Shown in pieces: positions 1 through 5,587 of a DNA stretch of 8,742 nucleotides; position 1 is the stretch's first letter; each line of letters begins with the position of its first letter. Source of the stretch: Chromatiales bacterium (GTDB lineage: Bacteria > Pseudomonadota > Gammaproteobacteria > CAMYNG01); assembly GCA_027021685.1 (NCBI GenBank), contig JALUTW010000315.1, positions 1 to 8,742 of the forward strand. Reading direction: 5' to 3'. Below the pieces are notes generated by a model that was given only the letters and a program-made list of their open reading frames with translations, was not told the origin of the DNA and did no database searches. The position numbers and the translations under genes are program-made.

Positions 1-4
1 GATC

Positions 5-39
5 TCAGATGTCAGATGTCAGATGTCAGATGTCAGATG
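5..39. repeat. Tandem heptamer repeat, five copies of TCAGATG
   Basis: Five perfect back-to-back copies of the heptamer TCAGATG fill this stretch, and the array ends where the sequence changes to CCGGGAGG. The unit length is not a multiple of three, so copy-number change by slippage would shift a reading frame, but no credible gene runs through it. Four bases precede it in the window, so the array may start further upstream. Its role is unknown; a simple intergenic microsatellite is the plainest reading. Confidence 0.9.
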
Positions 40-74
40 CCGGGAGGTAGCCGTGCCGGTCCGCCCGGAGCACA

Positions 75-126
75 CCCCCTCACCCCGGCCCTCTCCCCCG
101 CGATGCGGGGGAGAGGGGGATGGAAA
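75..126 (+). repeat. REP-like palindromic repeat, copy A (forward)
   Basis: This copy has a conserved flank (CCCCCTCACCCCGG, 75-88), then a perfect 13-bp stem (89-101 pairing with 105-117) around a three-base GAT loop, then a GGATGGAAA tail. It matches copy C over 52 bases at a fixed offset of 209, differing only in the three loop bases. Repeats of this look are common between genes in many high-GC proteobacteria and are often mis-called as small proteins containing LTPALSP. In RNA the stem would be very stable, but no T run follows it on either strand, so it is not a classic intrinsic terminator. Confidence 0.85.
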
Positions 127-170
127 CATCAGTTGCGGCATCGAACCTTCACCGGGTGCGAAAAAACGGT

Positions 171-205
171 CCCCTCTCCCTCCGGGAGAGGGTCAGGGTG
201 AGGGG
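171..205 (-). repeat. REP-like palindromic repeat, copy B (reversed)
   Basis: The stem CCCTCTCCC (172-180) pairs with GGGAGAGGG (184-192) around a TCC loop. It is followed by TCAGGGTGAGGGG (193-205), the reverse complement of the flank found to the left of copies A and C. This copy is therefore in the opposite orientation. Together with copy A it makes a larger inverted unit: CCCCTCACCC at 76-85 is exactly complementary to GGGTGAGGGG at 196-205. This is the usual two-element layout of REP doublets. Confidence 0.8.
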
Positions 206-247
206 ATCAACCCGCGGGCGCGCAGCCGGTGATCGCTCCTGGGAATA

Positions 248-268
248 GAAATCCGGCAGCCAGCCCCC
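248..268 (+). repeat. 21-base direct repeat, left copy
   Basis: These 21 bases (starting GAAATCCGGCAGCC) recur identically at 360-380. With three mismatches the similarity extends to about 30 bases (243-272 and 355-384). The two copies lie 112 bases apart and bracket REP-like copy C. The right copy ends five bases before the trxB stop codon on the plus-strand map. It may be a local duplication. Confidence 0.85.
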
Positions 269-283
269 AGCCGCTTCCAGGAT

Positions 284-335
284 CCCCCTCACCCCGGCCC
301 TCTCCCCCGCATCGCGGGGGAGAGGGGGATGGAAA
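284..335 (+). repeat. REP-like palindromic repeat, copy C (forward)
   Basis: This has the same architecture and orientation as copy A: a flank at 284-297, a perfect 13-bp stem (298-310 with 314-326) and a GGATGGAAA tail. The loop is ATC instead of GAT, so the 29-base hairpin core equals the reverse complement of copy A's core while the flanks keep their orientation. It lies about 50 bases beyond the trxB stop in the direction of trxB transcription. It could protect the 3' end of the trxB message or slow polymerase. There is no T run on the minus strand after the stem, so I do not call it an intrinsic terminator. Confidence 0.85.
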
Positions 336-359
336 AAATGGACCGGACCGGGGAGGATG

Positions 360-380
360 GAAATCCGGCAGCCAGCCCCC
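360..380 (+). repeat. 21-base direct repeat, right copy
   Basis: Identical to 248-268. It directly precedes (on the map) the trxB stop codon at 386-388, so it forms part of the trxB 3' untranslated region. The GATGGAAA at 356-363 also resembles the tails of REP-like copies A and C, which suggests that repeat remnants and this duplication are interleaved. Confidence 0.85.
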
Positions 381-385
381 GGCCC

Positions 386-1348
386 CTAGCTCCCTTTCTC
401 CAGGTTGTCGAGATAGCGCTCGGCGTCCAGCGCCGCCATGCAGCCGGTGCCGGCGGAGGTGATGGCCTGGCGGTAGACGTGGTCCATGACGTCGCCGGCG
501 GCGAACACGCCCTCGACGCTGGTGGCGGTGGCGTTGCCCTCGGTGCCGCTCCTGACCTTGATGTAGCCGTGATCCATCTCGAGCTGGCCTTCGAAGATGT
601 CGGTGTTGGGCTTGTGGCCGATGGCGATGAACACGCCGTCCACCTTGAGTTCCTTGGTGCCGTCGCCGGTGGTGGACTTGATGCGGATGCCGGTCACCCC
701 GGAGTCGTCGCCCAGCACCTCGTCGAGGACGTGGTTCCACTCGATGGTGACGTTGCCGGTCCTGGCCTTCTCCATGAGCTGGTCGGCCAGGATCTTCTCC
801 GAGCGGAACCGGTCGCGCCGGTGCACCACGGTGACGTGGGAGGCGATGTTGGACAGGTACAGGGCTTCCTCCACCGCGGTGTTGCCGCCGCCGATGACCG
901 CCACCGGCCGGCCCTTGTAGAAGAAGCCGTCGCAGGTGGCGCAGGCGGAGACGCCGCGGCCGCGGAACTTCTCCTCCGACGGCAGGCCCAGGTACTTGGC
1001 CGAGGCACCGGTGGCGATGATGAGGGCGTCACAGGTGTAGGTGCCGCTGTCGCCGGTGAGCCGGAAGGGCCGGGTCTTGAGGTCCACCTGGTTGATGTGA
1101 TCGAAGATCATCTCGGTCCCGAAGCGCTCGGCGTGCTTCTTCATGCGCTCCATGAGCTCCGGGCCCTGCACGCCCTCGGCGTCGCCGGGCCAGTTGTCCA
1201 CGTCGGTGGTGGTCATGAGCTGGCCGCCCTGTTCCAGCCCCGTGACCAGCACGGGTTTCAGGTTGGCGCGCGCGGCGTAGATGGCCGCGGTGTAGCCGGC
1301 GGGGCCGGATCCGACGATCAGCAGGCGGCAGTGCTTGGTTTCACTCAT
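386..1348 (-). CDS. trxB: Thioredoxin reductase (NADPH, FAD-dependent)
   Basis: Low-molecular-weight thioredoxin reductase uses NADPH through FAD and a redox disulfide to reduce thioredoxin in the cytoplasm, feeding ribonucleotide reductase and disulfide repair. The 320-residue product matches the usual ~320. Visible motifs in order: the FAD-binding GSGPAG (13-18) after a short beta strand, ATG (112-114), the catalytic CATC disulfide (C136, C139), the NADPH-binding GGGNTA (153-158) with HRR (176-178) for the 2'-phosphate, and a C-terminal FAD motif with GD at 285-286. The ATG start has GGAG (complement of 1357-1360) eight bases upstream. The gene is divergent from ald and followed by the repeat region. 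Bacterial glutathione or ferredoxin/flavodoxin reductase relatives are unlikely because the CATC centre and HRR motif are intact. Confidence 0.98.
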   Translation of the reverse strand: MSETKHCRLLIVGSGPAGYTAAIYAARANLKPVLVTGLEQGGQLMTTTDVDNWPGDAEGVQGPELMERMKKHAERFGTEMIFDHINQVDLKTRPFRLTGDSGTYTCDALIIATGASAKYLGLPSEEKFRGRGVSACATCDGFFYKGRPVAVIGGGNTAVEEALYLSNIASHVTVVHRRDRFRSEKILADQLMEKARTGNVTIEWNHVLDEVLGDDSGVTGIRIKSTTGDGTKELKVDGVFIAIGHKPNTDIFEGQLEMDHGYIKVRSGTEGNATATSVEGVFAAGDVMDHVYRQAITSAGTGCMAALDAERYLDNLEKGS

Positions 1349-1431
1349 GTGTTAGACTCCAACAAAACGGGCGGCCGGGACCCGGCGCCGTGTCCCTGGT
1401 GATTGATTCGGCGTCGCAAACGAGACAGGTC

Positions 1432-1453
1432 CGCACGGAACGGGTTCCGCGCG
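1432..1453. promoter_or_regulatory. Imperfect inverted repeat in the trxB-ald divergent region
   Basis: Ten-base arms CGCACGGAAC (1432-1441) and GTTCCGCGCG (1444-1453) pair at nine of ten positions around two central bases. A spaced dyad of this size between two divergent genes is a plausible operator for a dimeric regulator. It would lie just downstream of the proposed trxB start of transcription. No known operator consensus was recognised, and GC-rich DNA gives such dyads by chance fairly often. Confidence 0.35.
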
Positions 1454-1461
1454 CGGCAGTC

Positions 1462-1490
1462 AATATACGGAAAGCGGTGGGCAGGGTAAA
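1462..1490 (-). promoter_or_regulatory. Candidate sigma-70 promoter for trxB
   Basis: Read on the minus strand there is TTTACC (complement of 1485-1490), a 17-base spacer, and TATATT (complement of 1462-1467). That is four of six and five of six matches to the -35 and -10 consensus. It would start transcription near 1455, leaving a leader of roughly 105 bases before the trxB ATG. It is the only AT-rich spot in an otherwise GC-rich intergenic region. I found no comparably good plus-strand promoter for ald. Confidence 0.35.
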
Positions 1491-1501
1491 GGATCGGCGA
1501 C

Positions 1502-2566
1502 ATGCGAATCGGAATCCCCCGTGAGATCAAGGTGCGGGAAGGACGGGTGGCCCTCATTCCCGCCGCGGCCGGCGAGCTGGTCCGCCACGGTCACGAGGTG
1601 TTCATCGAGGCCGGCGCCGGCCGGCTCTCGGGTTACGACGACGCCGACTACGCAGCCGTGGGCGTGGAGGTGGTGGCCGATGCCGCCACCCTCTACCAGC
1701 GGGCGCAGATGATCGTGAAGGTCAAGGAACCGCAGCCGGAAGAGCTGGAGCGGCTGCGGCCCGATCACCTGCTGTTCTCCTTTCTCCACCTGGCGGCGGC
1801 GCCGGAACTCACCCGCGCGCTGCAGGCCATCGGCCTCACCGCGGTGGCCTTCGAGACCGTGGCCGAGGCCGACGGCCGCCTGCCCCTGCTGGCGCCCATG
1901 AGCGACATCGCCGGGCGCATCGCGGTCCAGGAGGGCGCGGTGCTGCTGCATCACTACCGCGGGGGGCGCGGGCTGCTGCTGGGCGGACTGCCGGCGGCGG
2001 AGCGCGGCCGGGTGGTGATCCTGGGCGCGGGCAACGCCGGCGGCAACGCCGCCGCGGTGGCCGCGGCCCTGGGCGCCGAGGTCACGGTGCTGGAGCGGCG
2101 CCGCGAACGCATGGCGGCCATGCGCGCCCTGGGGCCCAACGTCACCGCCCTGTACCCCTTCGCCGACGCCGTGGCCGAGGCCGTGCGCGCGGCCGACCTG
2201 CTCATCGGCGCGGTGCTCGTGCCCGGCCGCCGCGCGCCCCACCTGGTGAGCGCCGACATGGTGCGGGCCATGCGCCCGGGCGCGGTGGTGGTGGACATCT
2301 CGGTGGACCAGGGCGGCTGCATCGAGACCACCCGGCCCACGGACTGGGAGCGGCCCACCTTCGTCTGGGAGGGGGTGGTGCACTTCGGGGTCACCAACAT
2401 GCCGGGAGCGGTTCCGCGCAGCGCCTCACAGGCCCTGTCCGCGGCTCTGGTACCCTATGTCCTGCGCCTGGCCCGGCCCGGCTGGGAGCAGGATCCGGCC
2501 CTGGCCGCGGGGGTCAACGTGCGCGGCGGGGAGGTGGTGCACCCGGCCCTGCGGGAGGCCGCCTGA
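1502..2566 (+). CDS. ald: Alanine dehydrogenase
   Basis: NAD-dependent L-alanine dehydrogenase interconverts alanine and pyruvate plus ammonia in the cytoplasm, linking nitrogen assimilation or alanine use to central carbon. The 354-residue product is slightly shorter than the common ~370, with a trimmed C-terminus. N-terminal substrate residues known from the family are present: R15 in GRVALIP, K75 in VKVKEP and H96 in SFLH. The central part has PMSDIAGR (132-139), GGRGLLLGG (154-162), and the Rossmann GAGNAG (175-180) for NAD. D269 lies in SVDQGGC, matching the catalytic aspartate. The start has AAGGA (1489-1493) eight bases upstream. Related enzymes (transhydrogenase alpha subunit, lysine/saccharopine-type dehydrogenases) share the fold but fit less well. 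It sits between divergent trxB and ftsK, where E. coli carries lrp. Confidence 0.94.
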   Translation: MRIGIPREIKVREGRVALIPAAAGELVRHGHEVFIEAGAGRLSGYDDADYAAVGVEVVADAATLYQRAQMIVKVKEPQPEELERLRPDHLLFSFLHLAAAPELTRALQAIGLTAVAFETVAEADGRLPLLAPMSDIAGRIAVQEGAVLLHHYRGGRGLLLGGLPAAERGRVVILGAGNAGGNAAAVAAALGAEVTVLERRRERMAAMRALGPNVTALYPFADAVAEAVRAADLLIGAVLVPGRRAPHLVSADMVRAMRPGAVVVDISVDQGGCIETTRPTDWERPTFVWEGVVHFGVTNMPGAVPRSASQALSAALVPYVLRLARPGWEQDPALAAGVNVRGGEVVHPALREAA

Positions 2567-2593
2567 GGCGGATTCTCGCTTGTAAATGGCCTG

Positions 2594-2599
2594 TATATT
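2594..2599 (+). promoter_or_regulatory. Possible -10 element upstream of ftsK
   Basis: TATATT matches five of six bases of the sigma-70 -10 consensus and lies in the AT-rich ald-ftsK gap. No convincing -35 is found at 16-18 bases upstream (the bases there read about GATTCT). A TTGTAA at 2580-2585 is spaced only eight bases away. If used, transcription would begin near 2606, just before the palindrome at 2615-2628. Weak on its own; the local fall in GC is the main support. Confidence 0.25.
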
Positions 2600-2614
2600 T
2601 AGTAGCTTGTGAAC

Positions 2615-2628
2615 GTTTCTTGAGAAAC
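2615..2628. promoter_or_regulatory. Perfect 14-base palindrome upstream of ftsK
   Basis: GTTTCTTGAGAAAC has perfect six-base arms around a central TG and lies 15 bases before the ftsK start codon. Its AT-rich arms contrast with the surrounding GC-rich DNA, which makes chance occurrence less likely than for a GC-rich dyad. It could be an operator controlling ftsK and the genes behind it. It does not match the CTGT-N8-ACAG LexA box known upstream of some ftsK genes. The regulator is unknown. Confidence 0.4.
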
Positions 2629-2643
2629 AGAATTAACTGAATC

Positions 2644-4956
2644 TTGGCCCAGGCAACTCACAAGAAGGCCCCGCCGGGGGCCCCGCTGGCGGGCCACCTG
2701 CGGCGCGGCATCAAGGAAGGGGCACTGGTGGTGTCGGGCTTCACCGCCGCCTACCTGCTGCTGGCCCTGGCCACCTACCATCCGGGCGACCCGGGCTGGT
2801 CCCACAGCGGCACCGGCGCCCCGGTGCGCAACCTGGGCGGCCCCGCGGGGGCCTGGTTCGCCGACGTCTTCCTCAGCCTGTTCGGCTACATGGCCTACCT
2901 GTTTCCGGTCATGCTGGCCTACGCCGGCTGGCTCATCTACCGCGGCCTGCGCGCCGACGGCCCGGTGGACCCGCGGGCGGTGGCTCTGCGCAGCGGCGGC
3001 TTTCTGCTGACCCTGGCCACCGGCTGCGGCCTGGCCGCGCTGCACCACGCCGGCGGCGGCCTGCCCGTGGGCGCCGGGGGCATCCTGGGCGACCTGGTGG
3101 GGCAGGGTATGGCCGGGGCCTTCAGCCCCCTGGGGGCGACCCTGCTGCTCCTGGGCGGGTTTCTCACCGGGGTCACCCTGTTCACGCACCTGTCCTGGAT
3201 CCGCCTCATGGACCTCACCGGGGCCGCCACCCTGGCCCTGCTCGACGGGGCGCGCCGCGGGCTGGCGGCGGTGCGCCGCCGCTGGGGCGAGCGGCGCGCG
3301 CGGCAGGCGCGCGAGGAGGCCTCGCGCGAGCGCGTGGCCGTGGTCAAGAAGCAGAAGGCGCGGCGGCCGCCGCCGCGGATCGAGCCCACCGTGGCCCGGG
3401 TGGAGCCGGGCGAGCGGGTGGAGCGCGAGCGCCAGGTGCCCCTGTTCGAGATCGAGTCCGACGGCGAGCTGCCGCCGCTGGCCCTGCTGGACGAGCCCGA
3501 GCCCAACGTCCACCGCCTGTCCGACGAGGCGCTGGAGGCCATGTCGCGGCAGGTGGAACTCAAGCTGGCCGACTTCGGCATCAGCGTCGAAGTGGTGGCG
3601 GTGCACCCGGGCCCCGTGATCACCCGCTTCGAGCTGCAGCCGGCACCGGGGGTGAAGGTGAGCCAGATCACCAACCTGGCCAAGGACCTGGCCCGCTCCC
3701 TGTCGGCCATCAGCGTGCGCGTGGTGGAGGTGATCCCGGGCCGCACCACCATCGGCCTCGAGGTGCCCAACGAGGTGCGCGAGACGGTGCGGCTGTCGGA
3801 GGTGCTGCGCTCGCGCGCCTTCGAGGAGGCGGCCTCGCCCCTGACCCTGGCCCTGGGCAAGGACATCAGCGGCGAGCCGGTGGTGGCCGACCTGGCGCGC
3901 ATGCCGCACCTGCTGGTGGCCGGCACCACCGGCGCCGGCAAGTCGGTGGCGCTCAACGCCATGCTGCTGTCCATCCTCTACAACGCCAGCGCCGAGCAGG
4001 TGCGCCTGATCCTCATCGATCCCAAGATGCTGGAGCTGTCCATCTACGACGGCATTCCCCACCTGCTGGCGCCGGTGGTCACCGACATGAAGGAGGCGGC
4101 CAATGCCTTCCGCTGGTGCGTGGCGGAGATGGAGCGCCGCTACAGGCTCATGGCCCACCTCAAGGTGCGCAACATCAATGGCTTCAACCGCAAGGTGAGC
4201 GAGGCGGCGGCCGCCGGCCAGCCCATCCTCGATCCCTTCTACGAGCCGGTGGGGGAGGACGACACCGCGCCGGCGCTCACCCCGCTGCCCTACATCGTGG
4301 TGGTGGTGGACGAGCTGGCCGACATGATGATGATCGTGGGCAAGAAGGTGGAGGAGCTCATCGCGCGCCTGGCGCAGAAGGCCCGGGCCTCGGGCATCCA
4401 CCTCATTCTCGCCACCCAGCGCCCGTCGGTGGACGTGCTCACCGGCCTCATCAAGGCCAACATTCCCACCCGCATCGCGTTCCAGGTCTCGGCCCGCGCC
4501 GACTCGCGCACCATCCTCGATCAGATCGGCGCCGAGCAGCTCCTGGGCCACGGCGACATGCTCTACCTTCCGCCGGGCACCGCCGTGCCCATGCGCGTGC
4601 ACGGCGCCTTCGTCGCCGACCACGAGGTGCACAAGGTGGTGGACGACCTCAAGCGCCGCGGGCGCCCGGCCTACATCGAGGAGGTGCTGCAGGAGCCGCT
4701 GGAGGGTGAGGCCAACGTGCCCGGCCTCGGCGGGGGTGGGGGTGACGACGCCGAGCAGGACCCGCTCTACGACGAGGCCGTGCGCATCGTCACCGAGACC
4801 CGGCGCGCCTCCATCTCCGGCGTCCAGCGCCGGCTCAAGATCGGCTACAACCGCGCCGCGCGCCTGGTGGAGGCCATGGAGGCCGCCGGCATCGTCGGCC
4901 CGCTGGAGGCCAACGGCAGCCGCGAGGTGCTGGCGCCGCCGCCGCCGGCCGACTGA
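2644..4956 (+). CDS. ftsK: DNA translocase FtsK
   Basis: FtsK is a septum-anchored, ATP-driven DNA pump that clears and aligns chromosome termini at division and activates XerCD at dif. The 770-residue product has about four membrane segments (roughly 27-45, 72-98, 117-136, 163-183). Next come a short Arg/Glu-rich linker (~203-290), the alpha domain (HPGPVITRFE at 321-330, GRTTIGLEVPN at 366-376) and the motor domain with Walker A GTTGAGKS (427-434) and Walker B IVVVVDE (551-557). The C-terminal winged-helix gamma domain (~706-766) contains IGYNRAARL, the part that reads polar KOPS sites. E. coli FtsK is far longer because of its linker; this size is common elsewhere. TTG is the only possible start near the N-terminus, since an in-frame TGA lies at 2638-2640, and there is no clear ribosome-binding site. 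lolA begins one base after the stop. Confidence 0.97.
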   Translation: MAQATHKKAPPGAPLAGHLRRGIKEGALVVSGFTAAYLLLALATYHPGDPGWSHSGTGAPVRNLGGPAGAWFADVFLSLFGYMAYLFPVMLAYAGWLIYRGLRADGPVDPRAVALRSGGFLLTLATGCGLAALHHAGGGLPVGAGGILGDLVGQGMAGAFSPLGATLLLLGGFLTGVTLFTHLSWIRLMDLTGAATLALLDGARRGLAAVRRRWGERRARQAREEASRERVAVVKKQKARRPPPRIEPTVARVEPGERVERERQVPLFEIESDGELPPLALLDEPEPNVHRLSDEALEAMSRQVELKLADFGISVEVVAVHPGPVITRFELQPAPGVKVSQITNLAKDLARSLSAISVRVVEVIPGRTTIGLEVPNEVRETVRLSEVLRSRAFEEAASPLTLALGKDISGEPVVADLARMPHLLVAGTTGAGKSVALNAMLLSILYNASAEQVRLILIDPKMLELSIYDGIPHLLAPVVTDMKEAANAFRWCVAEMERRYRLMAHLKVRNINGFNRKVSEAAAAGQPILDPFYEPVGEDDTAPALTPLPYIVVVVDELADMMMIVGKKVEELIARLAQKARASGIHLILATQRPSVDVLTGLIKANIPTRIAFQVSARADSRTILDQIGAEQLLGHGDMLYLPPGTAVPMRVHGAFVADHEVHKVVDDLKRRGRPAYIEEVLQEPLEGEANVPGLGGGGGDDAEQDPLYDEAVRIVTETRRASISGVQRRLKIGYNRAARLVEAMEAAGIVGPLEANGSREVLAPPPPAD

Positions 4957-4957
4957 C

Positions 4958-5587
4958 ATGCGCCGCGCTCCACTGCTGGGCCTGCTCCTGCTGCCGCTGC
5001 TGGCCGGCGCGGCCGACCCCGCCGCCACGGTGCGGGCCTGGTTCGACGGTGTCGACACCCTGCGCGCCCGTTTCACCCAGCGGGTCTACGACTCCGGCGG
5101 CATCCTCCTGCGCGAGACCCGCGGCGAGCTCGCCATCGCCCGGCCCGACCGCTTCCGCCTCGAGTACACCGCACCCTACCGCCAGCTCTACGTGGCCGAC
5201 GGCGAGCGGCTGTGGGCCTACGACGAGGACCTGGAGCAGGTGACGGTGCATCCCCAGGCCGACCGCCTGCGGGAGTCCCCGGCGCTGATCCTGGCCGACC
5301 CCGCCCGCCTGACCCGTGCCTACACGGTGCGTGCGCTGCCGGGGGAGGGCGGCCTGCGCCGCTTCGAGCTCACCCCGCGCGGCGGCAGCGGCGACGTGGA
5401 GAAGATCATCCTCGCCTTCGACGAGCACCTGCTGCGGGCCATGGAGATCCACGACAGCTTCGGCCAGCGCACGCTGCTGCGCTTCGAGCGGCTGCAGATC
5501 AACCCCCTGCTCGACGACAGGCAGTTCACCTTCACTCCGCCGCCCGGGGTGGATGTCATCGGCGCCGACGGCGCACCGCCGGCATGA
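4958..5587 (+). CDS. lolA: Outer-membrane lipoprotein carrier protein LolA
   Basis: LolA is the periplasmic chaperone that takes lipoproteins released by LolCDE at the inner membrane and hands them to LolB. The 209-residue product begins with a classic signal peptide (MRRAPLLGLLLLPLLAGAA) with probable signal-peptidase I cleavage near A18-D20. The mature part shows family features: LRARFTQRVYDSGG (35-48), RPDRFRLEYTAPYRQLYVADG (beginning at 62), LWAYDEDLEQVTV (85-97), and a C-terminal block around DSFGQRTLLRF and FTPPPGVDV. Length and order match LolA. I chose the ATG at 4958 because it starts the signal peptide. It sits one base after the ftsK stop with no Shine-Dalgarno, so it is probably read by ribosomes finishing ftsK. 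The stop overlaps the rarA start. Having LolA implies an organism with an outer membrane. Confidence 0.95.
   Translation: MRRAPLLGLLLLPLLAGAADPAATVRAWFDGVDTLRARFTQRVYDSGGILLRETRGELAIARPDRFRLEYTAPYRQLYVADGERLWAYDEDLEQVTVHPQADRLRESPALILADPARLTRAYTVRALPGEGGLRRFELTPRGGSGDVEKIILAFDEHLLRAMEIHDSFGQRTLLRFERLQINPLLDDRQFTFTPPPGVDVIGADGAPPA

Noticed and set aside
16..232. Two small open frames across the repeat region, with LTPALSP-type peptides
   Set aside because: They are translations of the tandem heptamer and REP-like repeats in two frames at once, with no ribosome-binding site and no recognisable protein.
298..326. REP-like copy C as an intrinsic terminator for trxB
   Set aside because: The stem is strong but no T run follows it in the direction of trxB transcription.
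329..1402. A 357-codon plus-strand open frame over trxB
   Set aside because: The minus-strand TrxB has every family motif, while this frame is a low-complexity Val/Ala/Gly/His shadow.
1458..1463. TTGACT on the minus strand as a trxB -35
   Set aside because: The bases 16-18 positions downstream (TTCCGT region) do not resemble a -10; the overlapping TATATT makes a better -10 for the alternative promoter.
2591..2606. Possible LexA box upstream of ftsK
   Set aside because: CTGTATATTTAG resembles the left half of a LexA site, and E. coli ftsK is SOS-linked, but the right half reads TAGC instead of ACAG, so the dyad is missing.
2599..5076. An 825-codon open frame antisense to ftsK
   Set aside because: It is very rich in His, Arg, Gln and Gly, has no domain, and mirrors the third-position GC of ftsK. 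It is a shadow of high-GC coding; similar long antisense frames lie opposite trxB, ald and rarA.
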